Below are positions 17,628 to 26,594 of a DNA stretch of 64,000 bases, in pieces. Position 1 is the stretch's first letter. The number at the start of each line of letters is the position of its first letter. The notes under the pieces are model-generated. The model searched no databases. It saw nothing but the letters and a program-made list of their open reading frames with translations, and was not told the DNA's origin. This DNA comes from Chelativorans sp. J32 (GTDB taxonomy: Bacteria > Pseudomonadota > Alphaproteobacteria > Rhizobiales > Rhizobiaceae): the NCBI RefSeq assembly GCF_000518985.1, contig NZ_JAEQ01000001.1, positions 1 through 64,000 of the forward strand, in the 5' to 3' direction. Both the position numbers and the translations under genes were made by a program.

Positions 17628-18494
17628 ATGACCTCCTCCCTGCTCGCCATCGAGAACCTTTCCGTGCGGTTCGAAGTGCCCGACCTTTCCGGCCAGGTCG
17701 CTCGGACCGTGCACGCGCTCGCAGGCGTGTCGCTGCGCCTGGCGCCGCACGAGGCTGTCGGCATCGTCGGAGAGTCGGGGAGCGGCAAGAGCACGCTTGC
17801 CCGTGCGGTGGTCGGCCTGGAGCGGCCGAGCGCCGGGCGCATCCTCATAGACGGCCGGGAGGTCCCCCCTCAGAGGGGGGCCGCAGCGAGACTCGGGGTG
17901 CAGATGATTTTCCAGGACCCGACGTCTACGCTCAACCCGTTCCAGACGATATGGCGCAACCTCGCGGATGTGCTGCTGCTCGCCCGGCCCGAGCTGACGG
18001 CGGACGGGCGGCGTGACGCGGCCGCCAGGCTCCTGGCCGAGGTAGGGCTCGGCGCGGACGCTCTCGACCGCTATCCGCAATCCTTTTCCGGCGGCCAGCG
18101 GCAACGGATCGCGATCGCCCGTGCGCTCGCGGCACGCCCGCGTCTTCTGATCTGCGATGAACCGACCTCGGCGCTCGACGTGTCGGTTCAGGCGCAGGTG
18201 CTTGCGATTTTCGCGCGGCTCAAGGCGGAGGGGCAGGCTCTTCTGTTCATCTCGCACAACCTCGCCGTGGTGCGCCAGATTTCCGATCGGATCGTCGTGA
18301 TGCGGCAGGGCCGGATCGTCGAGGAGGGGTCGGCCGAGCAGATTCTGTCGAATCCGCGCGAAGACTACACGCGGCTTCTCATCGCTGCCGCCCCGCGGCT
18401 GACCGATCGCGGCTCGCTGCTTGCAGCCGGAGCGTCGGCGCGCGAGGCGCGCATGTCGGACCGCTCGGCAAGCGTTGCAGGAGGTTGGTGGTGA
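17628..18494 (+). CDS. ABC transporter ATP-binding protein, DppF/OppF-like
   Basis: A 288-residue partner ATPase: Walker A GESGSGKS, signature FSGGQRQR, Walker B LLICDEPTSALD and H-loop FISHNLAVV are present. Six bp separate it from the DppD-like gene. Its C-terminal tail lacks the Cys-rich motif of its partner. The two proteins would form a heterodimer on the permeases encoded just downstream. Confidence 0.93.
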   Translation: MTSSLLAIENLSVRFEVPDLSGQVARTVHALAGVSLRLAPHEAVGIVGESGSGKSTLARAVVGLERPSAGRILIDGREVPPQRGAAARLGVQMIFQDPTSTLNPFQTIWRNLADVLLLARPELTADGRRDAAARLLAEVGLGADALDRYPQSFSGGQRQRIAIARALAARPRLLICDEPTSALDVSVQAQVLAIFARLKAEGQALLFISHNLAVVRQISDRIVVMRQGRIVEEGSAEQILSNPREDYTRLLIAAAPRLTDRGSLLAAGASAREARMSDRSASVAGGWW

Positions 18495-18563
18495 TCCGCT
18501 TCGGCCAAATTTCATGCACGGCGCCTGGTTTTTCCGGCGTCCGCAGGAGGAGGTGATCGCATA

Positions 18564-19481
18564 ATGTGGCGATACGTTCTGAAGCGCCTGCTCACCGCCA
18601 TCCTCACGGTCATGATCGCTGCGGTGGCGACGTTCGTCATGGTCCGCTTTGCGCCGGGTGATCCGGTTCTGATCCTGATCGGCGAATACGCCACCCCGGA
18701 GCAGATTGCGGCCGCGCGGGCGGAATTCGGGCTCGACCGGCCGCTTCTTGAGCAATTGGCCATCTATGTCTGGAAGGCGCTGCGGCTCGATTTCGGCCAG
18801 TCCATCACGCAGGGCATTCCGGTCGCCCAGATCGTGCTCGGCAGAATGCCTGAGACCCTTCTGCTTGCCACGGTCACGATGGTGCTGATCATGCTCGTGT
18901 CGGTGCCGCTCGGCATGATGTCCGCCGTGCGGCAGGATCGCCCTCTTGACCGGGTGGCGACGGGGGGCTCGTTCGTGGCCCTGTCCCTTCCGGACTTCTG
19001 GGTCGGCATCGTCCTCATCCTCGTTTTCGCCCGCTGGCTGCATCTGCTGCCCAGTGCGGGCTTCGTCGGGCCGTCCTCGATCATCCTGCCGGCGGTCACG
19101 CTCGCCTTGCCGCTCGCCGCGCTCAATCTGCGTCTCATGCGCAACGAGACGCTGAACGTCCTCAACGCGCCCTACATTACACTCGCGCGTGCGAGGGGAC
19201 TGTCCCACCGCGCCGTGCTGCGCCGCCATGTCCTGCGCAATGCCATCATCCCGGCGCTGACCGTGATGGGCGTCCAGTTCGGAAAGCTGCTCGGGGGCGC
19301 GGCCATCGTGGAGACGGTATTCGGCTGGCCGGGATTGGGTGAACTGCTCGTGCGCTCCATCAACGGGCGCGATTATCCGGTTGTCCAGGGGTGCATCATC
19401 GTGATCACCGTGATGGTCGTCACGGCCAATCTCATCGTTGACATCGCCTATCGGCGTATCGACCCGAGGTTTCGCACATGA
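18564..19481 (+). CDS. ABC transporter permease, DppB/OppB-like
   Basis: A 305-residue membrane protein with six predicted helices. The start has the usual MWRYVLKRLLTAILT helix, then the extracytoplasmic APGDPVLILIGEYATPEQI segment, and the EAA-loop ARARGLSHRAVLRRHVLRNA that docks the ATPases, followed by VETVFGWPGLGELL. AGGAGG precedes the start. It overlaps the next permease by 4 bp. Confidence 0.95.
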   Translation: MWRYVLKRLLTAILTVMIAAVATFVMVRFAPGDPVLILIGEYATPEQIAAARAEFGLDRPLLEQLAIYVWKALRLDFGQSITQGIPVAQIVLGRMPETLLLATVTMVLIMLVSVPLGMMSAVRQDRPLDRVATGGSFVALSLPDFWVGIVLILVFARWLHLLPSAGFVGPSSIILPAVTLALPLAALNLRLMRNETLNVLNAPYITLARARGLSHRAVLRRHVLRNAIIPALTVMGVQFGKLLGGAAIVETVFGWPGLGELLVRSINGRDYPVVQGCIIVITVMVVTANLIVDIAYRRIDPRFRT

Positions 19482-20341
19482 CCCAGTCTGCAGCGCCGGT
19501 TTCGGAAAGCGATGCCTGGCAGACGCGCTGGCTTTGGCTCGCGCTTGCCCTCCTGGTCATTGCCTTGGGCATCTGGTTTTTCGCGACGGTTGAACTCGCG
19601 CCCGCCCGGGTGAACACGCGCGCCCGCCTCCTGCCGCCGTTCTCGGTCCTGCAGGACGGTTCGCTTGCGATCTTCGGCACCGACCAGATTGGCAGGGACG
19701 TGTTTCGGCAGGTGATCGAAGGCGCTCAGACCTCCCTTTTCATCGCGCTCAGCGCGGCGCTCATTTCGGCTGCGTTCGGGGCGGTTCTCGGGGTTGCCGC
19801 CGGCTGGATCGGCGGGCGGTTCGATTCCTTCATGATGCGGATCGTGGACGTCCAGCTGTCCTTCCCCTCGATCCTGATCGCCGTCTTCCTGGCAGCCTTC
19901 CTGACGCCGAGCCTCATTTCGGTCATCCTGGTATTGGCGATCACGCGCTGGGCCATGATCACCCGGCTCTCGCGCGCCATCACCGTCCGTGCGCGCAAGC
20001 AGGGCTATGTCGAGGCCGCTCTGGTTTCGGGTTTCCCGCTCTGGAAGGTGCTGTCGACCTGCGTGGCGCCGAACCTCTATGCGCCGCTCCTCGTCGTCAT
20101 CACGGCGGAAGTGAGTGAACTGATCCTGGCCGAGGCGGCCTTGAGCTTCCTTGGCATCGGCACGCCGTCCGACGTCACCAGTTGGGGTCGGATCATTTCC
20201 CAGGGGCGCAATTACCTCGACACTGCCTGGTGGATCGCCACTTTGCCGGGCCTTGCAATTGCGGTTGTCGTGATCGGCATCGGCCTGGCGAGCGAGGTGC
20301 TGCGGCGCCGCCTGACCAAGGCTGGCTGGACGATGCTGTGA
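19478..20341 (+). CDS. ABC transporter permease, DppC/OppC-like
   Basis: A 287-residue membrane protein; ATGA overlap with the DppB-like gene shows coupling. FGTDQIGRDVFRQVIEGAQTS is the family's periplasmic signature, and RARKQGYVEAALVSGF with FLGIGTPSDVTSWGRII marks the EAA region and C-terminal loop. It is the last gene of the transporter operon; the RraA-like gene that follows is on the opposite strand, so the two operons converge. Confidence 0.95.
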   Translation: MTQSAAPVSESDAWQTRWLWLALALLVIALGIWFFATVELAPARVNTRARLLPPFSVLQDGSLAIFGTDQIGRDVFRQVIEGAQTSLFIALSAALISAAFGAVLGVAAGWIGGRFDSFMMRIVDVQLSFPSILIAVFLAAFLTPSLISVILVLAITRWAMITRLSRAITVRARKQGYVEAALVSGFPLWKVLSTCVAPNLYAPLLVVITAEVSELILAEAALSFLGIGTPSDVTSWGRIISQGRNYLDTAWWIATLPGLAIAVVVIGIGLASEVLRRRLTKAGWTML

Positions 20342-20456
20342 TTGTCCGGCAGATACGTCGCTGCGTTAGGGCAACAATGCGGGGAAATGAAACGAGCCTT
20401 CCGTGAATACGGAAAGCCGGAGATCCGGGCCGCTCCAGCGCCTCCCGGTTGCGATC

Positions 20457-21167
20457 TCAACTCCGCTTGCGCGTCGTCTCGAATTCGCGGAGCGCATCTC
20501 CCGAGAGGGGGTAGGTGCCGAAGATGCTGGCGCCCGACCGGATCTTGCGCAGGATGAATTCCTCCTTCTCCTCGATCATCGCGGCTTCCTCGGCGACGAC
20601 CTCCCCGAGGGCGGCCGGCACGACGACCACGCCGTCGGGATCGCCGACGATGATGTCTCCGGGATAGACGGCGACCTCGCCGCACGTGATCGGCACCTGC
20701 AGGTCAACGAAGCGGTGCGCCACGAGGCTGTTGGGCGGACACACGGCCTTCGCATAGACGGGGAATTTGGTCGCCACGATATCGTGGGCGTCGCGCACCC
20801 CGCCGTCCGACACGACGCCGGCGCAGCCGCGCATCCGCATGCGCTCGAACAGGATGAGCCCTCCGCTCGCGCCAGACGCATTTCCACGGCAATCGATGAC
20901 GAGGACGTGCCCCGGCGGGCACTCTTCGGCCGCCCGCCGCTGCAGGTTCACCTCGGGAGGCCGCTGGCGATCCGTGGCGAGAATGTCCTCGCGGACGGCG
21001 ACCGAGCGCATGGTGAAGGCTCTGCCCACCACGCGGGGGCGCGAATGGGGCAGGGGGGCGACGCCATACATGAACGCGCGCGAGATGCCGTGCTGCAGGA
21101 GCACGGCCGTCAAGCTTGCAGTGGAGGCGCGGCTGAGGAGTGCGAACAGAGTTTCGTCGGATTTCAC
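20457..21167 (-). CDS. RraA-like / 4-hydroxy-4-methyl-2-oxoglutarate aldolase-type protein
   Basis: A 236-residue member of the RraA-HMG aldolase fold. SDGGVRDAHDI supplies the conserved Arg-Asp pair that binds the metal and substrate, and GDIIVGDPDGVVVVP is the C-terminal signature. Proteins of this fold in catabolic clusters usually split or decarboxylate a 2-keto acid, while the RNase E inhibitor RraA is only one branch. It lies 12 bp downstream of the dehydratase gene in the same direction, so it probably acts on the keto-deoxy-acid that enzyme makes. Confidence 0.85.
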   Translation of the reverse strand: MKSDETLFALLSRASTASLTAVLLQHGISRAFMYGVAPLPHSRPRVVGRAFTMRSVAVREDILATDRQRPPEVNLQRRAAEECPPGHVLVIDCRGNASGASGGLILFERMRMRGCAGVVSDGGVRDAHDIVATKFPVYAKAVCPPNSLVAHRFVDLQVPITCGEVAVYPGDIIVGDPDGVVVVPAALGEVVAEEAAMIEEKEEFILRKIRSGASIFGTYPLSGDALREFETTRKRS

Positions 21168-21179
21168 CGATGTCCTCCT

Positions 21180-22907
21180 TCAGTAGATCTTCGGCTCAGG
21201 GGTGGGTTCGCCCGCCAGGAGGAAATCGAAATCGCAGCCCTGGTCGGCGGACAGCACATGCTGCATGAAAATCTGGCCGTAGCCGCGCGTGAAGAAGGGC
21301 TTCGGCGGCACCCATTCCGCGCGGCGGCGTTCCAGCTCGGCCGGCTCGACTAAAAGTTCGAGCCTGCGGGCCGGCACGTCGAGCTCGATGAGGTCCCCGT
21401 CCCGCACCAGCCCGAGAGGCCCGCCGCGTGCCGCTTCGGGCGCGACATGAAGCACGCACGTCCCGAAGCTCGTCCCGCTCATGCGCGAATCCGATATGCG
21501 GACCATGTCGCGCACGCCGCGCGCGAGCAGCTTCTTGGGGATCGGCAGCGCCCCCCATTCGGGCATGCCCGGCGCGCCGACCGCCCCCGCGTTCTGGAGG
21601 ACGAGGACGCTGTCGGGCTCCACCTCGAGCTCCGGATCGTCCACCCGGCGGGCGAGGTCGTCGCGGTCCGTGAACACCACCGCGCGCCCTTTATGGCGCA
21701 GAAGCTCGGGCGATGCGGCGGACTGCTTGATCACCGCGCCTCGTGGCGCGAGCGACCCTTTGAGCACCGCGATCCCGCCTTCCGCCTGAATGGGATCGGA
21801 CAGCGGCCGGATCACGTCCCTGTCGATGATCTCCGCGTCCTCCAGGGTCTCCCCCAGCGGCCTTCCGCTCACGGTGCTGCAGGACAGATCGAGCATCGGC
21901 GCGAGTTCCCGCATCAATGCGCGAAGCCCGCCCGCGTAGTAGAAGTCCTCCATCAGGTACTTGCCCGAAGGCCGGAGGTTGGCGAGCACCGGCGTCCGGC
22001 GCGAGATCGCGTCGAAATCCTCGAGCGCAAGCGGAACCCTGAGGCGCCCCGCCATGGCGATGAGGTGGATGACGGCGTTGGTCGAGCCGCCGAGCGCCAT
22101 CAGCACCGTCACCGCGTTCAGGAAGGACGCCCGCGTGACGATGTCCTCGAGTTTCGTCCCCTGCCAGACGAGGTCCACGATCCGCCGGCCGCAGTCGGAG
22201 GCAAGCCTTGCGTGCGCGGAATCGGCCGCCGGGATCGACGCCGCCCCCGGCAGCGTCAGGCCGAGCGCCTCCACGACGCTGGTCATGGTCGAGGCGGTGC
22301 CCATTGTCATGCAGTGGCCGGGGGAGCGCGCCAGCGCCGCCTCCATGTCGTGCCACTCGCGCTGGCTGAGCCTGCCGGCCCGGTACTCGTCCCAGTACTT
22401 CCAGTTGTCGCTGCCGCTGCCCAGGAGCCGCCCCTTGTAGCGGCCCGAAAGCATCGGCCCGGCGGGCAGATAGATGGCCGGAACCCCGGCCGACGCCGCC
22501 CCCATGACGAGCCCCGGCGTGGTCTTGTCGCAGCCCCCCATCAGCACCACGCCGTCGACCGGATGGCTCCAGATGAGCTCCTCGACCTCCATGGCGAGCA
22601 TGTTGCGGTAGAGCATGGAGGTCGGCTTGACCATCGTCTCGCTGAGCGACATGCACGGCAGCTCCATCGGCAGCCCGCCCGCCTGCCAGACGCCCCTTTT
22701 CACCTCCTCCACCCGCTGGGGGAAATGCGAATGGCACTGGGCGAAGTCGCTCCAGGTGTTCAGGATCCCGATCACCGGCTTGTGCTCGAAATCCTCGCGC
22801 GAATAGCCCATCTGCAGCGCGCGCGTCCGCACGTTGAAGGAGCGTATCCCTGGCGAATCGAACCAGCGCTGGCTCCTCAGCTCCGAGATCTCAATCCGTC
22901 GTTTCAC
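21180..22907 (-). CDS. IlvD/Edd-family sugar-acid dehydratase, L-arabinonate dehydratase-like
   Basis: A 575-residue Fe-S dehydratase. Cysteines at 58 (SDFAQCH), 126 (GGCDKTTPG) and 199 (GHCMTMG) match the ligand positions of the [2Fe-2S] pentonate dehydratases, offset by one residue from those recalled for the Rhizobium L-arabinonate enzyme. ISDSRMSGTSFG is the C-terminal active-site signature. The GTG at 22,905-22,907 is chosen because GGAGGAAG lies just upstream. It would turn a sugar acid into its 2-keto-3-deoxy form. The gene is divergent from the enolase-superfamily gene at 23,237 and leads the short operon with the RraA-like aldolase. Confidence 0.9.
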   Translation of the reverse strand: MKRRIEISELRSQRWFDSPGIRSFNVRTRALQMGYSREDFEHKPVIGILNTWSDFAQCHSHFPQRVEEVKRGVWQAGGLPMELPCMSLSETMVKPTSMLYRNMLAMEVEELIWSHPVDGVVLMGGCDKTTPGLVMGAASAGVPAIYLPAGPMLSGRYKGRLLGSGSDNWKYWDEYRAGRLSQREWHDMEAALARSPGHCMTMGTASTMTSVVEALGLTLPGAASIPAADSAHARLASDCGRRIVDLVWQGTKLEDIVTRASFLNAVTVLMALGGSTNAVIHLIAMAGRLRVPLALEDFDAISRRTPVLANLRPSGKYLMEDFYYAGGLRALMRELAPMLDLSCSTVSGRPLGETLEDAEIIDRDVIRPLSDPIQAEGGIAVLKGSLAPRGAVIKQSAASPELLRHKGRAVVFTDRDDLARRVDDPELEVEPDSVLVLQNAGAVGAPGMPEWGALPIPKKLLARGVRDMVRISDSRMSGTSFGTCVLHVAPEAARGGPLGLVRDGDLIELDVPARRLELLVEPAELERRRAEWVPPKPFFTRGYGQIFMQHVLSADQGCDFDFLLAGEPTPEPKIY

Positions 22908-22962
22908 TGGCTTCCTCCATTCCGCTCCACTGTTCTTGCAAGATGTTTCAGACCTGTCAACC

Positions 22963-23187
22963 ATCTGGGCAGATTTGTAACACCAACTTGGCGCGGTCTC
23001 TCCGCCTTCCATCGGCACATGGAAAAGCGGCCGCAGCCGCCAAAACCTTCATTGTTGGGACGAAATGGCGCCGATCCCGTGTGCCGAGGGGCATGTTCGC
23101 CGCGATCGTGGATTATCCGGTTCAAACTTCCGCCGTCGCGCCGAACGCGCTTGACAGGACATGTCTGTAATATATCGTCGTAACAGA
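22963..23187. promoter_or_regulatory. Divergent promoter region with operator-like repeats
   Basis: ATCTG-GG-CAGAT at 22,963-22,974 runs into CAGATTTGTAAC, and near the other start TCTGTAA (23,164-23,170) faces TAACAGA (23,181-23,187) across 10 bp. The shared CTGTAA/TTACAG words resemble the palindrome at 14,984 beside the GntR gene, suggesting one regulator acts on both promoters. Confidence 0.45.
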
Positions 23188-23236
23188 TTTGCTCCTTCCG
23201 TAGGAGGAGCGCGCCACGGAGCAGAAGGAGATCAGG

Positions 23237-24406
23237 GTGTCAGACCTCGCAGCCGCTCAACCCAGCCGCCCGGATTCGGAGGATCGCCCGCTCAGGATCA
23301 CCGCGGTCAGGAGCCACCCGCTCAGCGTCCGCCTCGCCCAGCCGCAGCTTTCTGCCAAGGGCGCGCATCAGGTGTCCGAGATCTTGGTGGTCGAGGTCGA
23401 GACGAGCGACGGCATCGTCGGGCTCGGGGAGGGCTTCTGCCGCATCAGCTCGCGCATACACGCCGCCTTCGTGGACCAGCTTCTTGCCCCGCGCATCGTC
23501 GGCCGCGACGCGCGCGACCGCCGCGCGCTCTGGAAGGCGATGCGCGCCGCCATCTCCGGCCAGCCCGGCGGCCAGATCGTCGAGGCCATCGCGGCGGTGG
23601 ACATGGCCCTGTGGGACATCGCCGGCCAGCATGCCGGCCAGCCCGTCCACCGGCTCCTCGGCGGCATGGGCCGCACGGAGCTGCGCGCCTACGCCTCCTC
23701 CGTGACGTGGAGCGACGAGGCGACGGTCGAGAAGGAGGTCCAGCTGGTGCTCGACGCGGGCTTCAAGGAGATCAAGATCAAGATCGGCCAGCCCGTGGAG
23801 GACGCGATCAGGAGGGCGCATTTCGTCCGCCGCCTGGTCGGCGACGGCATCAAGCTCTATGCCGACGCCAACTGGGCCTTCGACGTGGACGATGCGCTGC
23901 GCGTGGCGCATGGGCTGGTCGATGCGGGCTTCCTCTTCTTCGAGGAGCCTATCATCGCCCATGACCGCGAGGGCTACCGCCTTCTTTCGCGCCGTTCGCC
24001 GATCCGGCTCGCCGCGGGCGAGGCCGACTATGTGGGAAGCGAGGCGCTTGTGCGGCTGCACGACCGCTCCGTCGGCCTGATCCAGCCGGACATCGCCCGC
24101 TCCGGCGGCATCACGGAAACCTGGCGGATCGCGGAACTTGCGGCCGCGCACCACACGGCGTTCGCGCCGCATATGGGCCTGTCGGGCGCGATCTGCGCCG
24201 CCGCCAGCCTTCACATAGCGGCCGCGGCCGAGACGTTCCTCACCTATGAGTGCATGTATTACGACAATCCGCTGAGGTCGGAGCTCTGCGAGCCGGTGGT
24301 GGGCGAACGGCAGGATCTGAAGGACGGAAAGCTCCCCGTGCCGACGGGCCCCGGCCTGGGCGTTCGCCTCAACCGCTCGGTGCTAGAGCGATTCACGGTT
24401 CGCTGA
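23237..24406 (+). CDS. Mandelate racemase/muconate lactonizing enzyme family protein
   Basis: A 389-residue enolase-superfamily enzyme. The base pair of lysines is in EIKIKIG (about residues 175-181); metal ligands are in YADANWAF, FFEEPI and AAGEADY; FAPHMGLSG supplies the second-side His. This KxK/His layout is that of racemase/epimerase/dehydratase enzymes on 2-hydroxy acids and sugar acids. The GTG at 23,237 has AAGGAG 6 bp upstream. With the IlvD/Edd dehydratase, the aldolase and the ABC transporter, it completes a sugar-acid degradation set. Confidence 0.88.
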   Translation: MSDLAAAQPSRPDSEDRPLRITAVRSHPLSVRLAQPQLSAKGAHQVSEILVVEVETSDGIVGLGEGFCRISSRIHAAFVDQLLAPRIVGRDARDRRALWKAMRAAISGQPGGQIVEAIAAVDMALWDIAGQHAGQPVHRLLGGMGRTELRAYASSVTWSDEATVEKEVQLVLDAGFKEIKIKIGQPVEDAIRRAHFVRRLVGDGIKLYADANWAFDVDDALRVAHGLVDAGFLFFEEPIIAHDREGYRLLSRRSPIRLAAGEADYVGSEALVRLHDRSVGLIQPDIARSGGITETWRIAELAAAHHTAFAPHMGLSGAICAAASLHIAAAAETFLTYECMYYDNPLRSELCEPVVGERQDLKDGKLPVPTGPGLGVRLNRSVLERFTVR

Positions 24407-24929
24407 GGGTTTCCGAACCTGCGGGGTCGAAGCCGCGCGTAACGCGCCGGCAGCATGCTCCGCTCGCAGTTTATGCGGCGATCGTTCATTTCCGTCCTGC
24501 ACGGGGCTGAACAGCGCCACAACTACTCGATGCAAGACAGGAATGGACGGGAATTTCTCCCAGTGGACTTCCTGTATCAATCCTCTCCATCGCTGAAGCG
24601 TCATTACCCAAACTGGCGGCGCAGCTCAAGCGTTAGCGGGCGTAATCAGACACAAGGGGGCATTGTCAGACCGGAAAACCGCCGCGCTGCGTCAGTCTGG
24701 AAGCGCCGCAGTTCGCGGAGTTGCTGGTCCGATAATCGATCAAGACAACGCTGCTGGCGGGGTTCCAACCGCTGCTCTTTAGTAACATGATGCGAACCAG
24801 TTTGGAGCGATAGGCTGGTATTAAGGCCAAGGGGGGAGTTGTGTCCGAATGGGAAAGTTCATCAAGCGCTCAAATTCCAGGTATTACCTTTATTGTGCCG
24901 CTGGTTTCATTTCAACGAGAGCAAGTCAA
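24407..24929. other. Gene-free stretch between the catabolic cluster and an IS3 fragment
   Basis: Only short, out-of-context frames are present. Composition shifts from GC-rich at the left to noticeably AT-richer near 24,800-24,920, and no hairpin followed by a T-run was found after the enolase-superfamily gene. I see nothing here I can name. Confidence 0.5.
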
Positions 24930-25347
24930 TGAACCGCGCCGGGATTGCCGCAGGCTCCAACTCTTGAGAAGTAGGAGCCATCATGAGCAATACGGCGAAT
25001 CGATTTTCATCTGAGGTCCGGGCCCGCGCGGTTCGGATGGTTTTGGATCACGAGGGGGAGCATCCGTCGCGCTGGGCGGCCATTTCGTCGATCGCGGCCA
25101 AGATCGGCTGCACGGCGCAGACGCTCAACGAATGGGTGAAGAAGGCGGAGGTGGACAGCGGCGTGCGCGCCGGCATTCCCACCGAGGTTGCCGAGAAGCT
25201 GAAGGCCCTGGAGCGCGAGAACCGCGAGCTGCGGCAGGCCAATGAGATCCTGCGCAAGGCGAGTGCTTATTTTGCGATGGCGGAGCTCGACCGCCCATAG
25301 ACGATGATCGCGTTCATCGACGATTACCGCGGAGAATACGGGGTCGA
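24930..25347 (+). mobile_element. IS3-family element, truncated after orfA
   Basis: The end begins TGAACCGCGCCGGGATTGCC at 24,930, and GTAGGAG precedes orfA. orfA (24,983-25,300) is a complete 105-residue helix-turn-helix/leucine-zipper protein ([39 protein letters not shown]). orfB begins at 25,304 (MIAFIDDYRGEYGVE) and is cut off after about 15 codons, where the recombinase remnant starts at 25,348. The element seems to have removed most of a second recombinase gene. Confidence 0.88.
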
Positions 25348-25401
25348 GCCCCTCGCCTGCTCAGGCGTGGAAAAACGGACGTAGGAATATACCTTTGCCA
25401 T
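25348..25401 (-). pseudogene. First 18 codons of a second serine recombinase
   Basis: Minus-strand codons read MAKVYSYVRFSTPEQARG, the same as the start of the complete recombinase at 6318 except Val for Ile at residue 8. The rest is replaced by the IS3 fragment. The remnant still contains the would-be catalytic Ser11. Its orientation and its distance from the core match copy 1, so it marks the integrase-proximal end of island 2. Confidence 0.9.
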
Positions 25402-25443
25402 GTCGCATTCTCTCTGCTCTTGATTAATGTATCATAACTTTCT
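25348..25443 (+). repeat. Direct repeat, copy 2: recombinase 5' end plus att-like core at comM
   Basis: Matches 6265-6365. It ends in ATGTATCATAACTTTCT, whose last 11 bases are also native comM codons (reading H-N-F-L), so this is the island-chromosome junction, that is, an attR-like site. Confidence 0.85.
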
Positions 25444-26335
25444 GATGGTGGGTCCTCCCGGCGCGGGAAAGTCCATGCTGGCGCAGCGCTTGCCATCCAT
25501 CCTGCCGCCCCTTTTGCCGCGCGAGCTTCTGGAAGTCTCCATGATCGCGTCGATCGCGGGCGAGTTGGCCGATGGACGCCTTTCCGACCGGCGGCCGTTT
25601 CGAGCGCCACACCACTCCGCTTCCATGGCGGCGATGGTGGGTGGAGGGCTGAGAGCTCGACCCGGTGAGGTTTCGCTTGCCCATCGCGGCGTGCTTTTCC
25701 TCGACGAGCTGCCGGAATTCACGCCGCAGGTGCTCGATTCGCTGCGTCAGCCGCTCGAGACCGGTGAATGCGTGATTGCACGCGCCAATCATAGGGTAAG
25801 CTATCCGGCGGAAATCCAGCTCATTGCGGCGATGAATCCGTGTCGCTGCGGCATGGCGGGCGAGCCGGGGCACCGCTGCGCACGGGGACCACGCTGCCAG
25901 GCGGACTATCAGGCCCGCATCTCCGGTCCCTTCCTCGACCGGATCGATCTCCGGATCGAGGTTCCGGCAGTTTCCGCGAGCGATTTGATCCGGCCCAGCA
26001 AGGCCGAGGCGAGCACCGTTGTGGCGGAACGCGTCGCACGTGCTCGAAAGATCCAGGAAGAACGGTACACGGCTCTCGGTTTGCCGTCCTCGACCACCAA
26101 CGCACGCTGCTCGGCAGCTCTTATCGAAGAGGTGGCTGCGCCCGACCCCAATGCGTTGTCCCTGCTCCAGGAGGCGAGTGAGAAGATGGGGCTTTCTGCC
26201 CGCGCCTATCACCGGGTGCTCAAGGTCGCCCGCACGCTGGCTGATCTCGAGGGGCAGGAAAAGGTTGGCCGCATCCATCTCGCCGAAGCCATATCCTACA
26301 GGCTTGCAGGGGAACGGGTCCCCCAGGCGGCGTGA
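25427..26335 (+). pseudogene. comM: comM (YifB, Mg-chelatase-like ATPase) lacking its N-terminal part
   Basis: From HNFLMVGPPGAGKSML (Walker A) to the end this is a normal ComM. It has FRAPHHSASMAAMVGGG, the sensor/Walker B LFLDELPEF, AAMNPCRCG with the zinc-type cysteines, and the C-terminal YHRVLKVARTLADLEG. About 200 N-terminal residues (the Lon-like domain) are missing: the sequence to the left of the Walker A strand is island DNA. ComM is an ATPase that aids branch migration in natural transformation. The fragment starts at an ATG supplied by the att core. The N-terminal half is not in this window and should lie left of it. Confidence 0.92.
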
Positions 26336-26594
26336 ACGGACAGGAAAGCACGGCCTTCATGCATGCGGCACCTTGCTTTCAGGCATCGGCCGAGAAGCCG
26401 AAATTCGGTTCGAGAGCACGGTGCGTAGATCACTTGCTGCGTCCATCATGCGCGCCGAGGAATGCACGGCGCTGCAGGCCCTACGGTGCAAGTAGGCAAT
26501 CGTCCTGAATGCCGCAGGAGACTCCCGGATCGCAGGTGCCGGGAAGCGACGGCGAAGGGGGAGCCGGAGGTGCGGCCCTGCTGAAGTAGGGCGA

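Noticed and set aside
16635-19229. 864-codon open frame on the minus strand
   Set aside because: It is antisense to the two ABC ATPase genes and the first permease, is full of Arg/His/Gly, and is the usual shadow of GC-rich coding sequence.
21447-23183. 578-codon plus-strand frame over the dehydratase gene
   Set aside because: Antisense shadow of the IlvD/Edd gene; composition dominated by Arg, His and Pro.
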